Shown one piece after another: positions 51,061 through 59,212 of a DNA stretch of 64,000 nucleotides. Under the pieces are notes generated by a model. It worked only from the letters and a program-made list of their open reading frames with translations, was not told the DNA's origin and searched no databases. Source of the stretch: JBMNMU01 sp050953505 (lineage in GTDB: Bacteria; Bacillota; Clostridia; Peptostreptococcales; Anaerovoracaceae); contig JBMNMU010000001.1 of the NCBI GenBank assembly GCA_050953505.1, positions 682,001 through 746,000 of the forward strand. The letters are read 5' to 3'. Position 1 is the stretch's first letter. Each line of letters opens with the position of its first letter. The position numbers and the translations under genes were made by a program.

Positions 51061-52289
51061 TAAGACCTTTTGCAGCTGTGAGACCGTCACCCCAATATGC
51101 AGAAAAGGTTATATCCCTTCCCTATGATGTTATGAGCAGGGAAGAAGCCAAAAAAATGGCAGCAGGAAATCCCTACAGTTTTTTGCATATTTGCAGATCA
51201 GAAATTGATTTGCCCGATGAAAAAGATCCCTACTCACCTGAAGTTTATGAAAAGGCTAAAAGTAATATTTTTCAATTCATAGAAGAAGGTGTTTTAATCC
51301 AGGAAGAGCAACCAATGCTCTATATCTATAGACAGACCATGGATGGCCGCGTTCAAACAGGAATCGTGGGTTGTGTTTCTATCGATGAATACCTAAACAA
51401 TGTTATAAAGAAGCATGAATTTACAAGAGTAGAAAAGGAATTAGATAGGATCAATCACTTTGATGTCTGTAATACTAATACAGAGCCGGTTTTCCTTACC
51501 CATAGGGAAGATAAAAGATTACGTACAATAATAGAAGATTGGATTAAAAATAACAAAGCGGAATATGATTTTGTGACAGAGGATGGTATAGGACATGCTC
51601 TTTGGGCAGTATCAGATGTCTCTGTCCTGTCAACTATAACGAATCTTTTTAAAGAAATGGATTCTCTTTACATAGCTGATGGGCATCATCGCTCTGCGTC
51701 AGCTGTGAAGGTTGGCCTTAAGCGTAGAGAGGAAAACCCAACGTTCACAGGGGATGAGGAATTTAACTTCTTTATGGCTGTCTTGTTTCCTGATGAAGAT
51801 TTGAAAATATTCGATTACAATAGGGTGGTGCAAGATTTAAATGGCCTTACAGATCAGGAGTTTATGGACAAGCTTAAAGAAAACTTCACCCTAGAAGCTG
51901 TACAGGGTCCTTATGTCCCTGAGCAAAAGCATCATTTTGGCATGTTTCTTTCTGGGAAATGGTATAAACTCATAGCAAAGCCTCAAATCATTTCAAATAA
52001 AGATCTTATCCAATCCTTGGATGTATCCATCCTTCAGGATAATGTGCTGGCGCCAATCTTAGGAATTACAGACCCTAGGGCAGATAATAGAATCGACTTT
52101 GTAGGAGGAATCCGAGGACTTGAAGAGCTAGAAAGGCGAGTCAGCCTTGATATGAAGGTGGCTTTTGCTCTTTATCCTGTCCTGATTGGAGACCTTCTTG
52201 ATGTATCAGATCAAGGACTGGTCATGCCACCAAAATCCACATGGTTTGAACCAAAGCTGGGAAGTGGCCTGTTTATGCACAGGCTATAG
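51051..52289 (+). CDS. DUF1015-family protein
   Basis: 412-residue protein of the DUF1015 family. Landmarks are AVVRPFAAVRPSP, VISLPYDVMSREEA, the QTGIVGCVSIDEY strand and the highly conserved YIADGHHRSASA near residue 207, which looks like a catalytic or metal site. The start is GTG at 51051, overlapping the cmk stop, with GGAGG 8 nt upstream. The function is not established; some clostridial members lie beside serine-biosynthesis genes, but here the neighbours are cmk and nrdR. Confidence 0.9.
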   Translation: MAVVRPFAAVRPSPQYAEKVISLPYDVMSREEAKKMAAGNPYSFLHICRSEIDLPDEKDPYSPEVYEKAKSNIFQFIEEGVLIQEEQPMLYIYRQTMDGRVQTGIVGCVSIDEYLNNVIKKHEFTRVEKELDRINHFDVCNTNTEPVFLTHREDKRLRTIIEDWIKNNKAEYDFVTEDGIGHALWAVSDVSVLSTITNLFKEMDSLYIADGHHRSASAVKVGLKRREENPTFTGDEEFNFFMAVLFPDEDLKIFDYNRVVQDLNGLTDQEFMDKLKENFTLEAVQGPYVPEQKHHFGMFLSGKWYKLIAKPQIISNKDLIQSLDVSILQDNVLAPILGITDPRADNRIDFVGGIRGLEELERRVSLDMKVAFALYPVLIGDLLDVSDQGLVMPPKSTWFEPKLGSGLFMHRL

Positions 52290-52339
52290 TTTGCAATACT
52301 TTCATTGCTTAAAACACTTTCCCCTCAATTGTATAAAAT

Positions 52340-52378
52340 CCCTCTGATAGTGCGAAAATAAAATCAGGGGGGTTTTTT
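52340..52378 (+). terminator. Terminator whose 3' arm is the PBP ribosome site
   Basis: CCCTCTGA (52340-52347) pairs with TCAGGGGG starting at 52364, then T6. The G-run ends 8 nt before the ATG of the PBP gene. Confidence 0.8.
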
Positions 52379-52380
52379 AT

Positions 52381-53979
52381 ATGAAAAAAAGAATGATTGC
52401 ACTATTTATATTTTTTGTTATGCTTCTTTCCGGTTTAACTGGAAGATTAGCTTATATTCAAGTTTTCAACAACGAGGAATATGCTGCAGCAACTGCAAGA
52501 CAACAAAGAATCAGGCTAGATGGCGGAGATAAGCGAGGAACTATTTATGATAGGAATAGAGAACCTCTAACTGGAATTTACGATGAATATGTCTATATTA
52601 TAAAGAAGGATCAATTAAATGAAGATGCAAAAAAGATATTCCATTCTATAGGAGCATATCGTGTCAAGAATGATAGTGAAAACTATTATGTATACCGGAG
52701 CAAGGATTATTATCCAGACAAAGCCAATGAATTAAAAAACCAGCACCAAGCATTTATCATTCAATCGGGAAGACGGTATGGGGAAGAACAAATTGCTGTT
52801 CATTTGATTGGCTACATTAATGCAATGGATGGCAACGGGGCTAGCGGGTTAGAAAAAGATTTTAATGATATCTTGTCAAAGAGAAACAAAACAGTGTATG
52901 CCACTGCTGATGGTAAGAGAATGATTATTCCCGGCTATGGCATTTGGAGTACGGAGGATAATGTGGATTGCGGTGTTATTACCACATTGGATGCAAACAT
53001 ACAAAGATATGCAGAAAAGGTATTAAGTCATTCCAACTATGACGGCTCCATAATTGTTTCCGATGCGGTTACAGGAGAAATATTAGCTAGTGCAAGTAAG
53101 CCCACCTTTAATCCAAACAACATAATGGATTATTTAGATAGTAGTAATAAAGAATTTATGAATCAGGCAATTCAAAGCCAATATCCACCAGGATCTATTT
53201 TTAAGATTATTGTTGCAGCTGCTGCCTTGGAACTTGGCTTAGTGAATACAGATACGATTTTTGAATGTAAAGGATATGAAGAAATTAATGACATTAAAAT
53301 CAAGTGCTCTACAGGGGGCGAGGAAGGCCATGGCTTGATTAGCTTTAGAGATGCCTTCGCAAAATCCTGCAATTCAGCCTTTATTCAGGCGGCATCCCTT
53401 GTTGGTGGGGAAAATATACTAGGTATGGCAGAGAAGTTTGGTATTGGAGAGAAAACCTCGTTAGATTTTCCCATGGAAAAGACAGGAATTTTACCTGACG
53501 AGGCCGATATTCAAGGCGCAGGTATTGGGAATCTCGCTATTGGACAGGGCAGGCTTCTGGTTACTCCAATGCAAGTGAATAGACTCACTGAAATCATTGC
53601 TTCGGGCGGGATGCAGCAAGACTTCTGCTTAATTAAAGAAATCAGAGATAATGGAAAGGTAAAACCCCTTTCCCAGTTAAAAAGGGAAAGGGTTATTAGT
53701 GATAACACTGCTGAAATTATTAATCGCCTTATGGTAAATACTGTAGATAATGGAACTGCAAATAATTTGCCTAAGTATGAGGGTTTTTCCATTGCAGGCA
53801 AAACTGGGTCTGCTGAAGCCGCATATTATGGCAAAGAAGTTGTACATGGTTGGTTCACAGGGTTTATCCCCGCTAATGCTCCAAAATATGTAATTACTGT
53901 ATTTGTTGAATCCGGTGGTTCCGGAAGATTATCTGCGGTACCCTTATTTCAAGAAATGGTAGATTATTTGAAGAACTAA
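52381..53979 (+). CDS. Class B penicillin-binding protein (transpeptidase)
   Basis: 532-residue membrane-anchored transpeptidase. An N-terminal signal-anchor (MIALFIFFVMLLSGLTG) is followed by a short pedestal region (RLDGGDKRGTIYDRNREPL). The penicillin-binding domain has all three motifs: S272-xx-K275 (GSIFK), S329-C-N331 and K474-T-G476. It crosslinks peptidoglycan. It is smaller than PBP2 or SpoVD and lacks a PASTA domain; it resembles PbpA-like proteins of Firmicutes and actinobacteria. Its ribosome site lies in an upstream terminator stem. Its stop overlaps the stop of the convergent sigK. Confidence 0.9.
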   Translation: MKKRMIALFIFFVMLLSGLTGRLAYIQVFNNEEYAAATARQQRIRLDGGDKRGTIYDRNREPLTGIYDEYVYIIKKDQLNEDAKKIFHSIGAYRVKNDSENYYVYRSKDYYPDKANELKNQHQAFIIQSGRRYGEEQIAVHLIGYINAMDGNGASGLEKDFNDILSKRNKTVYATADGKRMIIPGYGIWSTEDNVDCGVITTLDANIQRYAEKVLSHSNYDGSIIVSDAVTGEILASASKPTFNPNNIMDYLDSSNKEFMNQAIQSQYPPGSIFKIIVAAAALELGLVNTDTIFECKGYEEINDIKIKCSTGGEEGHGLISFRDAFAKSCNSAFIQAASLVGGENILGMAEKFGIGEKTSLDFPMEKTGILPDEADIQGAGIGNLAIGQGRLLVTPMQVNRLTEIIASGGMQQDFCLIKEIRDNGKVKPLSQLKRERVISDNTAEIINRLMVNTVDNGTANNLPKYEGFSIAGKTGSAEAAYYGKEVVHGWFTGFIPANAPKYVITVFVESGGSGRLSAVPLFQEMVDYLKN

Positions 53980-54686
53980 TCGCTAAAGCATTCTGCAAAG
54001 GCATCTCTAAGCTTGAGAATGGCCTTCTTTTCAATTCTAGACACATAGGATCGGGAAATTCCTAATTCTTTTGCCACCTCCCTTTGGGTTTTTGGTTCTT
54101 CTTGACACAGCCCAAAGCGTTTAACTAGGACAAGCTGCTCTCGGTCTTTTAATACGCAGTTGATGGCATTATAGAGTTTAGTAACCTGCATCTTATGGTC
54201 TAGATCATCAATGATATGATCTGTATCTGTTCCTAATATATCGTTGAAGCTTATTTCGTTTCCATCCTTGTCAGTCCCTATGGGGTCATTAAGAGAAATT
54301 TCCACCTTTATCTTTTTTGTTGTCCTAATGTTCATCAGGATTTCATTCTCTATACATTTGGCTGCATAAGTAGCTAAACGTACATTTTTATGGCGATTAT
54401 ATGTATTGATTGCTTTTATTAATCCAATAGTCCCGATAGAAATTAAGTCATCGGGATCCTTTCCTGTACTTGCGTATTTTTTAGCAATATGTGCAACTAA
54501 TCTTAAGTTATGCTCCACCAATATGTTCTTAGCATCCTTATCGCCCTTTTCATGTAATTTCAGGTAATGTGTTTCTTCTGCATCTGAAAGAGGCTGAGGA
54601 AAGGAATTGCCCATAGATACGTAGCCAGGTAACAATACAAGTGGATTAGATAACAACAAAGAAGCCAATAAAAGCGTTATACTCAT
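53976..54686 (-). CDS. sigK: RNA polymerase sporulation sigma factor K, uninterrupted
   Basis: 236-residue late mother-cell sigma factor. Residues 1-24 form a hydrophobic pro-sequence (SITLLLASLLLSNPLVLLPG), then NSFPQPLSDAEE. Region 2 is LRLVAHIAKKYAS, ISIGTIGLIKAINTYN; region 4 is REVAKELGISRSYVSRIEKKA. The gene is continuous: no skin-type element divides it. The presence of a pro-sequence implies processing by a SpoIVFB-like protease. A ribosome site (AAAGGGG) lies 9 nt upstream. It is convergent with the PBP gene and the two stops overlap. Confidence 0.96.
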   Translation of the reverse strand: MSITLLLASLLLSNPLVLLPGYVSMGNSFPQPLSDAEETHYLKLHEKGDKDAKNILVEHNLRLVAHIAKKYASTGKDPDDLISIGTIGLIKAINTYNRHKNVRLATYAAKCIENEILMNIRTTKKIKVEISLNDPIGTDKDGNEISFNDILGTDTDHIIDDLDHKMQVTKLYNAINCVLKDREQLVLVKRFGLCQEEPKTQREVAKELGISRSYVSRIEKKAILKLRDAFAECFSD

Positions 54687-54759
54687 CTAGTCAAACCCCT
54701 TTCATTGGAATAAGTTGTTAGCATTATATGTCTAGAAAGGGGTAATAGTGCCTGTCAAT

Positions 54760-55350
54760 CTAAAAAGGGGACAGCGACACCTTGGTCAATTCTTCTTTTA
54801 CTCGAGCCCATGGTAATCCTACTACATTGTCATAATCTCCTTGAATGTGGCTTACATGCTTTCCGAAGCTTCCTTGTATTGCATAGGCACCTGCTTTGCC
54901 GAAGGCTTCTCCGGAGTTTACATATTCAATGATATCATCGTCAGTGTAGTTCTTAAAAAAGACATCAGTTATTTCACAAAAAACCCGTCTATTATATGTT
55001 CCTGGTTGGATTAAAGCAACTCCTGTGGATACCTTGTGGCTTGTATTACGGAGGCTCTTAAGGATCCTCACTGCATCCTGGAAATCAGTAGGTTTTCCAA
55101 TAATCTTATTTTTATAAACCACAGTATCAGCAGCCAAAATGACTGAATTTTTTTGTACTTTTTCCGAGCTTAGCAGCTTCTGCTCAACCCATAAAGCTTT
55201 CTTTAGAGCGAGAAACATAACAGCCTGCTCCATGGTTAGTTTTTCTGAAAGATTCTCCTCTACATCAGGGGGGATAATCAACGGATCCACATGGTTATTT
55301 TTTAATATCTCAATCCGCCTGGGTGAGGAGGACGCCAATATAATTTGCAT
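54760..55350 (-). CDS. maf: Maf-family nucleoside triphosphate pyrophosphatase
   Basis: 197-residue Maf/YhdE-type enzyme that hydrolyses dTTP/UTP or modified nucleotides. IILASSSPRRIEIL is the opening signature; VILAADTVVYKNKIIGKP holds the catalytic aspartate; SGEAFGKAGAYAIQG and VVGLPWARV are also present. Start 55350 is favoured because the ribosome site AGGAG lies 6 nt upstream; the first ATG abuts that site. maf usually heads the radC-mreBCD cluster, and here it is on the other strand, about 700 bp from radC. Confidence 0.93.
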   Translation of the reverse strand: MQIILASSSPRRIEILKNNHVDPLIIPPDVEENLSEKLTMEQAVMFLALKKALWVEQKLLSSEKVQKNSVILAADTVVYKNKIIGKPTDFQDAVRILKSLRNTSHKVSTGVALIQPGTYNRRVFCEITDVFFKNYTDDDIIEYVNSGEAFGKAGAYAIQGSFGKHVSHIQGDYDNVVGLPWARVKEELTKVSLSPF

Positions 55351-55405
55351 AAACATCTCCTATCGTGGTGAGACACCTTTTCTAATAATGGTGTCTTATA
55401 ATAAT

Positions 55406-55433
55406 GGTGTCTGACACCTTTTCCAACTTAAAA
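55406..55433. repeat. Palindromic dispersed element, copy C (core plus right arm)
   Basis: GGTGTC-T-GACACC followed by TTTTCCAACTTAA, i.e. the same core and right arm as copy B. Additional GGTGTCT and AGACACC pieces lie just to the left (55371-55396), so the area may be a small nested array. Confidence 0.6.
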
Positions 55434-55500
55434 CTTTTAACCTGTTGCAATAGCTCATTTTTGTTTTTAGATTTGAACCTTTTTAGATTATATTATAAAC

Positions 55501-55569
55501 GAAAAATGCACCAGATAGATTGTTATTCAAAAATAATTTTTTATCTTTGATAAACCTCTTTCTGATGCA
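55501..55569 (-). terminator. Terminator of the DUF1540 gene
   Basis: On the minus strand TGCATCAGA and TCTGGTGCA pair (one G-T) across a long AT-rich loop, followed by TTTTTC. Confidence 0.55.
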
Positions 55570-55587
55570 CATTTTCATGAGCTTAAA

Positions 55588-55758
55588 TTATCTTGATAAT
55601 TCAAAGGATTCGCAATCTGTACATTCTACTTGGGTAGGATTTTTTTCATGTGTTCCTACTTTAATTGAGCTCAATGCACAGTATTCTGCTCCGATAACGT
55701 GGTTCTTGCATTGTGTAACTGAACATTTGATGCTGTGGTTAGCATTTGTTTTATCCAT
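55588..55758 (-). CDS. DUF1540 protein, 56 residues
   Basis: A short gene on the minus strand, below the usual length cut-off. The protein has six cysteines arranged as IKCSVTQCKNH, EYCALSSIKVG, VECTDCESF, which is the DUF1540 pattern. It probably binds zinc or another metal. The start ATG is preceded by AAGGAGGG, a strong ribosome site, and a terminator-like hairpin follows. Such proteins are common, often in multiple copies, in spore formers and their function is unknown. A 92-residue frame on the plus strand here is a shadow of this gene. Confidence 0.88.
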   Translation of the reverse strand: MDKTNANHSIKCSVTQCKNHVIGAEYCALSSIKVGTHEKNPTQVECTDCESFELSR

Positions 55759-56069
55759 AATTACCCTCCTTATATTTATTCAATATTATTATGTCTAAAT
55801 GAGACAATATTATTAAGGTAATTTTTATTAAAACATTTTTTAAAAATCTGACAGGATAAAAAGCCTTGTTTCTTCCAAAAAATTGAAATAATTGTGTTTT
55901 TTAAGATATGCAATTGTATAAATGCTTTTAGGGTGTTACAATATAAAAACACGTTAAATTGAGTGCAAAATCGCAGAAAGCACAATAGAGCAAATTGCAA
56001 AATGAAAAAGGCCGATTGGCCACAAAACGAAGGGGGATTGTTCATAAGGCATGATGCCAAAGGAGTAAT
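55759..56069. other. Intergenic region upstream of radC
   Basis: This 311-bp stretch holds the divergent promoters of the DUF1540 gene and radC and no other gene. The plus-strand promoter is described separately. The rest is AT-rich. Confidence 0.6.
55914..55942 (+). promoter_or_regulatory. Promoter of radC-mreBCD
   Basis: TTGTAT (55914-55919), 17-bp spacer, TACAAT (55937-55942), giving a leader of about 120 nt. It probably drives the cluster. Confidence 0.6.
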
Positions 56070-56771
56070 ATGAACAATTCAAAAAAAGAAATAACATTAA
56101 TAAAAGAACTGCCAGAAGATGAACGACCGAGAGAAAAACTATTAAGGCAGGGCGTTGAGAGCTTATCAAATGCTGAGCTGCTATCTATTCTCATAAGAAC
56201 AGGTACTAAAGAAGCTTCTGCATTGATGCTGGCAAACCGCATTCTATCTCTTGAAAAATCAGGCATCTCCTATCTTGCTCGATGTATACCGGAGGATCTT
56301 TATGGGATTCAGGGCATAGGGGTAGCTAAATCCTGTCAGATTATTGCTGCTATAGAGCTAGGAAAACGTATTGCCACAAAACCAAAAGATTATAGAGTCA
56401 ATATTAAATCTCCCAAGGAAGTGGCAGATTTATTTATTGAGGAAATGAGATACCTTAATAAAGAGTTTTTCAAGGTATTACTTTTAAATACGAAAAATGA
56501 AATTATTATGATTGAAGATACTTCCATAGGAAACCTAAATAGTTCTGTGGTACATCCTAGAGAAGTGTTTTGCACTGCAGTGAAAAAAAGTGCATGTTCA
56601 ATAATCATAATACATAATCACCCAAGTGGTAATCCCATGCCTAGTCAAACAGATATTGATGTCACTAAGAGATTGGTTGAGGCTGGTGAAATCATGGGAA
56701 TTCCAGTTATAGACCATTTAATTATTGGAGACGGAACTTATATAAGCTTGAAAGAAAAAATGCTAATGTAA
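56070..56771 (+). CDS. radC: RadC/YsxA-family JAMM-domain protein
   Basis: A 233-residue RadC family protein. The N-terminal HhH-like helical region includes RPREKLLRQGVESLSNAELL and YGIQGIGVAKSCQIIAAIEL. The C-terminal JAMM/MPN+ metalloprotease-like domain has HNHPSGNPMPSQTD, with both zinc histidines and the aspartate, and the upstream glutamate. It was once linked to DNA repair, but this role is doubtful (established). It is the usual leader of mreBCD. Confidence 0.93.
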   Translation: MNNSKKEITLIKELPEDERPREKLLRQGVESLSNAELLSILIRTGTKEASALMLANRILSLEKSGISYLARCIPEDLYGIQGIGVAKSCQIIAAIELGKRIATKPKDYRVNIKSPKEVADLFIEEMRYLNKEFFKVLLLNTKNEIIMIEDTSIGNLNSSVVHPREVFCTAVKKSACSIIIIHNHPSGNPMPSQTDIDVTKRLVEAGEIMGIPVIDHLIIGDGTYISLKEKMLM

Positions 56772-56793
56772 GTGGGGAAGGAGCACAATTATA

Positions 56794-57834
56794 ATGTTCT
56801 TTAGTTTTTTTAAGAAGGATATAGGAGTAGACCTAGGAACTGCAAATACATTAATATATATTAAAAATAAAGGTATCGTATTGAATGAACCCTCAGTCAT
56901 TGCGGTAGACAGTCAATCAAAAAATATATTGGCTGTAGGCAAAGATGCCAAGGAAATGATAGGAAGAGCGCCACAATCCATAGATGTAACTAGACCTTTG
57001 CAGGATGGCGTGATATCTGATTTTGATATGACTGTGGCTATGCTGAAGGCCTTTCTTCAAAAAGTTGCCCATGAAAGGAATTTTTTCACAAAAGTAAGAA
57101 TAGTGGTAGGAGTGCCTACCGGTGTTACAGAGGTTGAAAAACGAGCTGTAGAAGAAGTAATTAGGCAAATGGGTGCTAAAGAGGTTTACATCATGGAGGA
57201 GCCTATGGCAGCAGCCGTAGGAACTGGATTACCTGTGGGCAGTGCCATGGGAAGCATGATCGCCGATTTAGGTGGGGGTACCTCAGATATTGCTATTATC
57301 GCTTTAGGCGGTATTGTAACTAGTACCTCTATACGTCAAGGGGGAGACAAACAAAACGAAGCCATTATCTCTTATATGAGAAAAAAACATAACCTTATTG
57401 TAGGTGATAAAACAGCGGAAAATATTAAAATAAATATTGGTTGTGCATACCTTACAGAGGAGGAGGCCAATAATCCCATTGAAATGGAGGCTAGAGGAAG
57501 AGATATTCTTTCAGGGCTGCCTAAAACAGTAACCATTAATTCCGTAGAAGCACTAGAGGCATTAGAAGAGCCTGTTAATATGGTTATTGAAGCTATTAAA
57601 GTTACTCTAGAAAATGCACCCCCAGAAATCTCAGCAGATATTGTTGAAAATGGAATCATATTATCTGGTGGGAGCAGTTTACTAAAAGGCTTTGATAAAC
57701 TGATAGAGATGTCTACTGGAATTAAAGTGATTGTTGCAGAAAATGCCCTAGAAGCTGTGGCAGAAGGTACAGGTGAAAGCCTATCCCATATCAACAAAAT
57801 GTCTAAGCAAACAGGTAAAGGAAGTACAAAATAA
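56794..57834 (+). CDS. mreB: Rod-shape-determining protein MreB
   Basis: 346-residue bacterial actin that guides lateral wall synthesis. The ATP fold is clear: DIGVDLGTANTLIYIKNKGI (phosphate 1), MIADLGGGTSDIAIIALGGI (phosphate 2), and NGIILSGGSSLLKGFDKLI (adenosine). EPMAAAVGTGLP is also present. It is in the order radC-mreB-mreC-mreD-mrdA. A ribosome site of the GGGGAAGGAG type precedes it. Confidence 0.97.
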   Translation: MFFSFFKKDIGVDLGTANTLIYIKNKGIVLNEPSVIAVDSQSKNILAVGKDAKEMIGRAPQSIDVTRPLQDGVISDFDMTVAMLKAFLQKVAHERNFFTKVRIVVGVPTGVTEVEKRAVEEVIRQMGAKEVYIMEEPMAAAVGTGLPVGSAMGSMIADLGGGTSDIAIIALGGIVTSTSIRQGGDKQNEAIISYMRKKHNLIVGDKTAENIKINIGCAYLTEEEANNPIEMEARGRDILSGLPKTVTINSVEALEALEEPVNMVIEAIKVTLENAPPEISADIVENGIILSGGSSLLKGFDKLIEMSTGIKVIVAENALEAVAEGTGESLSHINKMSKQTGKGSTK

Positions 57835-57835
57835 T

Positions 57836-58660
57836 ATGAACTGGTTAAGAGAACATACAAAGGCAGCAACACTATTAGCGGTACTGTTAATTTTAGTGAT
57901 TATTGTTGTTGTTTCTTATGGAAAAATAGGAAACAGCTCATTTTTAGGCCGCTATTTAGGAAATGCTATATCAGTAGTACAAGAGCCCATATCAAGCGCT
58001 GGAAACGGTTTGAAATCCGCTGCAAAGGGGATCTTCCAGTTTAGGACTGTTGTGAAAGAGAATGAAAAGCTAAAGGAAGAGGTATCAAGCTTAAAACGTG
58101 AAATAATTGGATTACAATTGACACAAGCTGAACTAAATGAATTAAGAGAGCTTTCATCTATATTAAACTATGAGACTGTATTAAATAACTATTCACTACT
58201 TACAGCTGACGTTATTGCTATGGATGGTTCTAATTGGTTTAATATATTTACCATCAATGTGGGATCGGAGAAGGGCGTAAAAGAGGATGCCGCTGTTATT
58301 AATGGTGATGGACTCATTGGAAGGGTTTTGGAAGTAGGCAGGGATTGGGCTAAAGTTATTTCTGTTATCGATGAGTCCAACTCAGTCAGCTTTAAGGTTT
58401 TAAGGGATATGCAGCTTCTTGGAATTTTATCGGGAGATGGCCAAGGTGGCTTAGCTGGATATATGCTTGATCCAGATGGCTCAGTTATCGCAGGAGATAT
58501 TCTCGTTACATCGGGGATGGGAATGTACCCGGAAGGAATTGTCATAGGAAAAGTCAGCGAAGTAACATGGAACAATGATACATTACTGAAAACAGTAGCT
58601 ATAGAACCCGGTGTTTACTTCAAGAACCTGCAAAAGGTCACAGTAATTATTGACAAATAA
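57836..58660 (+). CDS. mreC: Rod-shape-determining protein MreC
   Basis: A 275-residue bitopic protein connecting MreB and MreD to the wall synthases. One N-terminal membrane segment (LLAVLLILVIIVVVSYG) is followed by a coiled coil (VKENEKLKEEVSSLKREIIG) and a beta-rich extracellular domain: DGLIGRVLEVGRDWAKV, GDILVTSGMGMYPEGIVIGKV. The start at 57836 comes 2 bp after the mreB stop; the longer frame lies in mreB. It is next to mreD. Confidence 0.94.
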   Translation: MNWLREHTKAATLLAVLLILVIIVVVSYGKIGNSSFLGRYLGNAISVVQEPISSAGNGLKSAAKGIFQFRTVVKENEKLKEEVSSLKREIIGLQLTQAELNELRELSSILNYETVLNNYSLLTADVIAMDGSNWFNIFTINVGSEKGVKEDAAVINGDGLIGRVLEVGRDWAKVISVIDESNSVSFKVLRDMQLLGILSGDGQGGLAGYMLDPDGSVIAGDILVTSGMGMYPEGIVIGKVSEVTWNNDTLLKTVAIEPGVYFKNLQKVTVIIDK

Positions 58661-58675
58661 TCGTGGAGGAGTCAA

Positions 58676-59212
58676 TTGAAATATAGACACTCATTTTTAT
58701 TGCTGTTGGTAGCATTTATTTTGCAGTCCACAGTAATAAATCATTTTAGCATATACGGTGTGACGCCAAATCTTATATTATGCTTTATCGTGATTCTGTC
58801 GTTTTTATTTGGTGGATATGATGGCATTATTTTTGGTATATTATTTGGTTTAGCTATTGATGTTAGCTTTTCACCCGTTATAGGAATTACAGCAATTTGT
58901 AATGTTATTGCAGCATTATTCTGCTTAGAAATGAGAAGATATCTTTATAAGGACAATGTACTTTCCATTATCATTGTTTCTGTTTTGTCCACCCTATGCC
59001 ATGCTTTGATATATTGGGGATTGCTAAGTATGTTAGGAAAGCATTTTAACATTCTATACCTATTATATATTCAAGGCATTGCTATTGGATACAATGGGAT
59101 TGTGGCTATCATCCTATATATGATTATCAGCAGAAATATTCGCAGGCAGCGGCGAAATAGATACATGTATAGAAATAGCCTTCAGGAGGCAAGGAGTTTA
59201 TATAAATCATGA
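58676..59212 (+). CDS. mreD: Rod-shape-determining protein MreD
   Basis: 178-residue integral membrane protein with about five to six hydrophobic segments (FLLLLVAFILQSTVINHFSI; GITAICNVIAALFCLEMRRYL). The basic C-terminal tail NIRRQRRNRYMYRNSLQ lies in the cytoplasm. The start is TTG at 58676 with GGAGGAG a few bases upstream. It overlaps mrdA by 4 bp (ATGA), indicating translational coupling. Confidence 0.92.
   Translation: MKYRHSFLLLLVAFILQSTVINHFSIYGVTPNLILCFIVILSFLFGGYDGIIFGILFGLAIDVSFSPVIGITAICNVIAALFCLEMRRYLYKDNVLSIIIVSVLSTLCHALIYWGLLSMLGKHFNILYLLYIQGIAIGYNGIVAIILYMIISRNIRRQRRNRYMYRNSLQEARSLYKS

Noticed and set aside
55520..55798. A 92-codon frame on the plus strand
   Set aside because: It is a shadow of the minus-strand DUF1540 gene, which has the cysteine pattern and a ribosome site.
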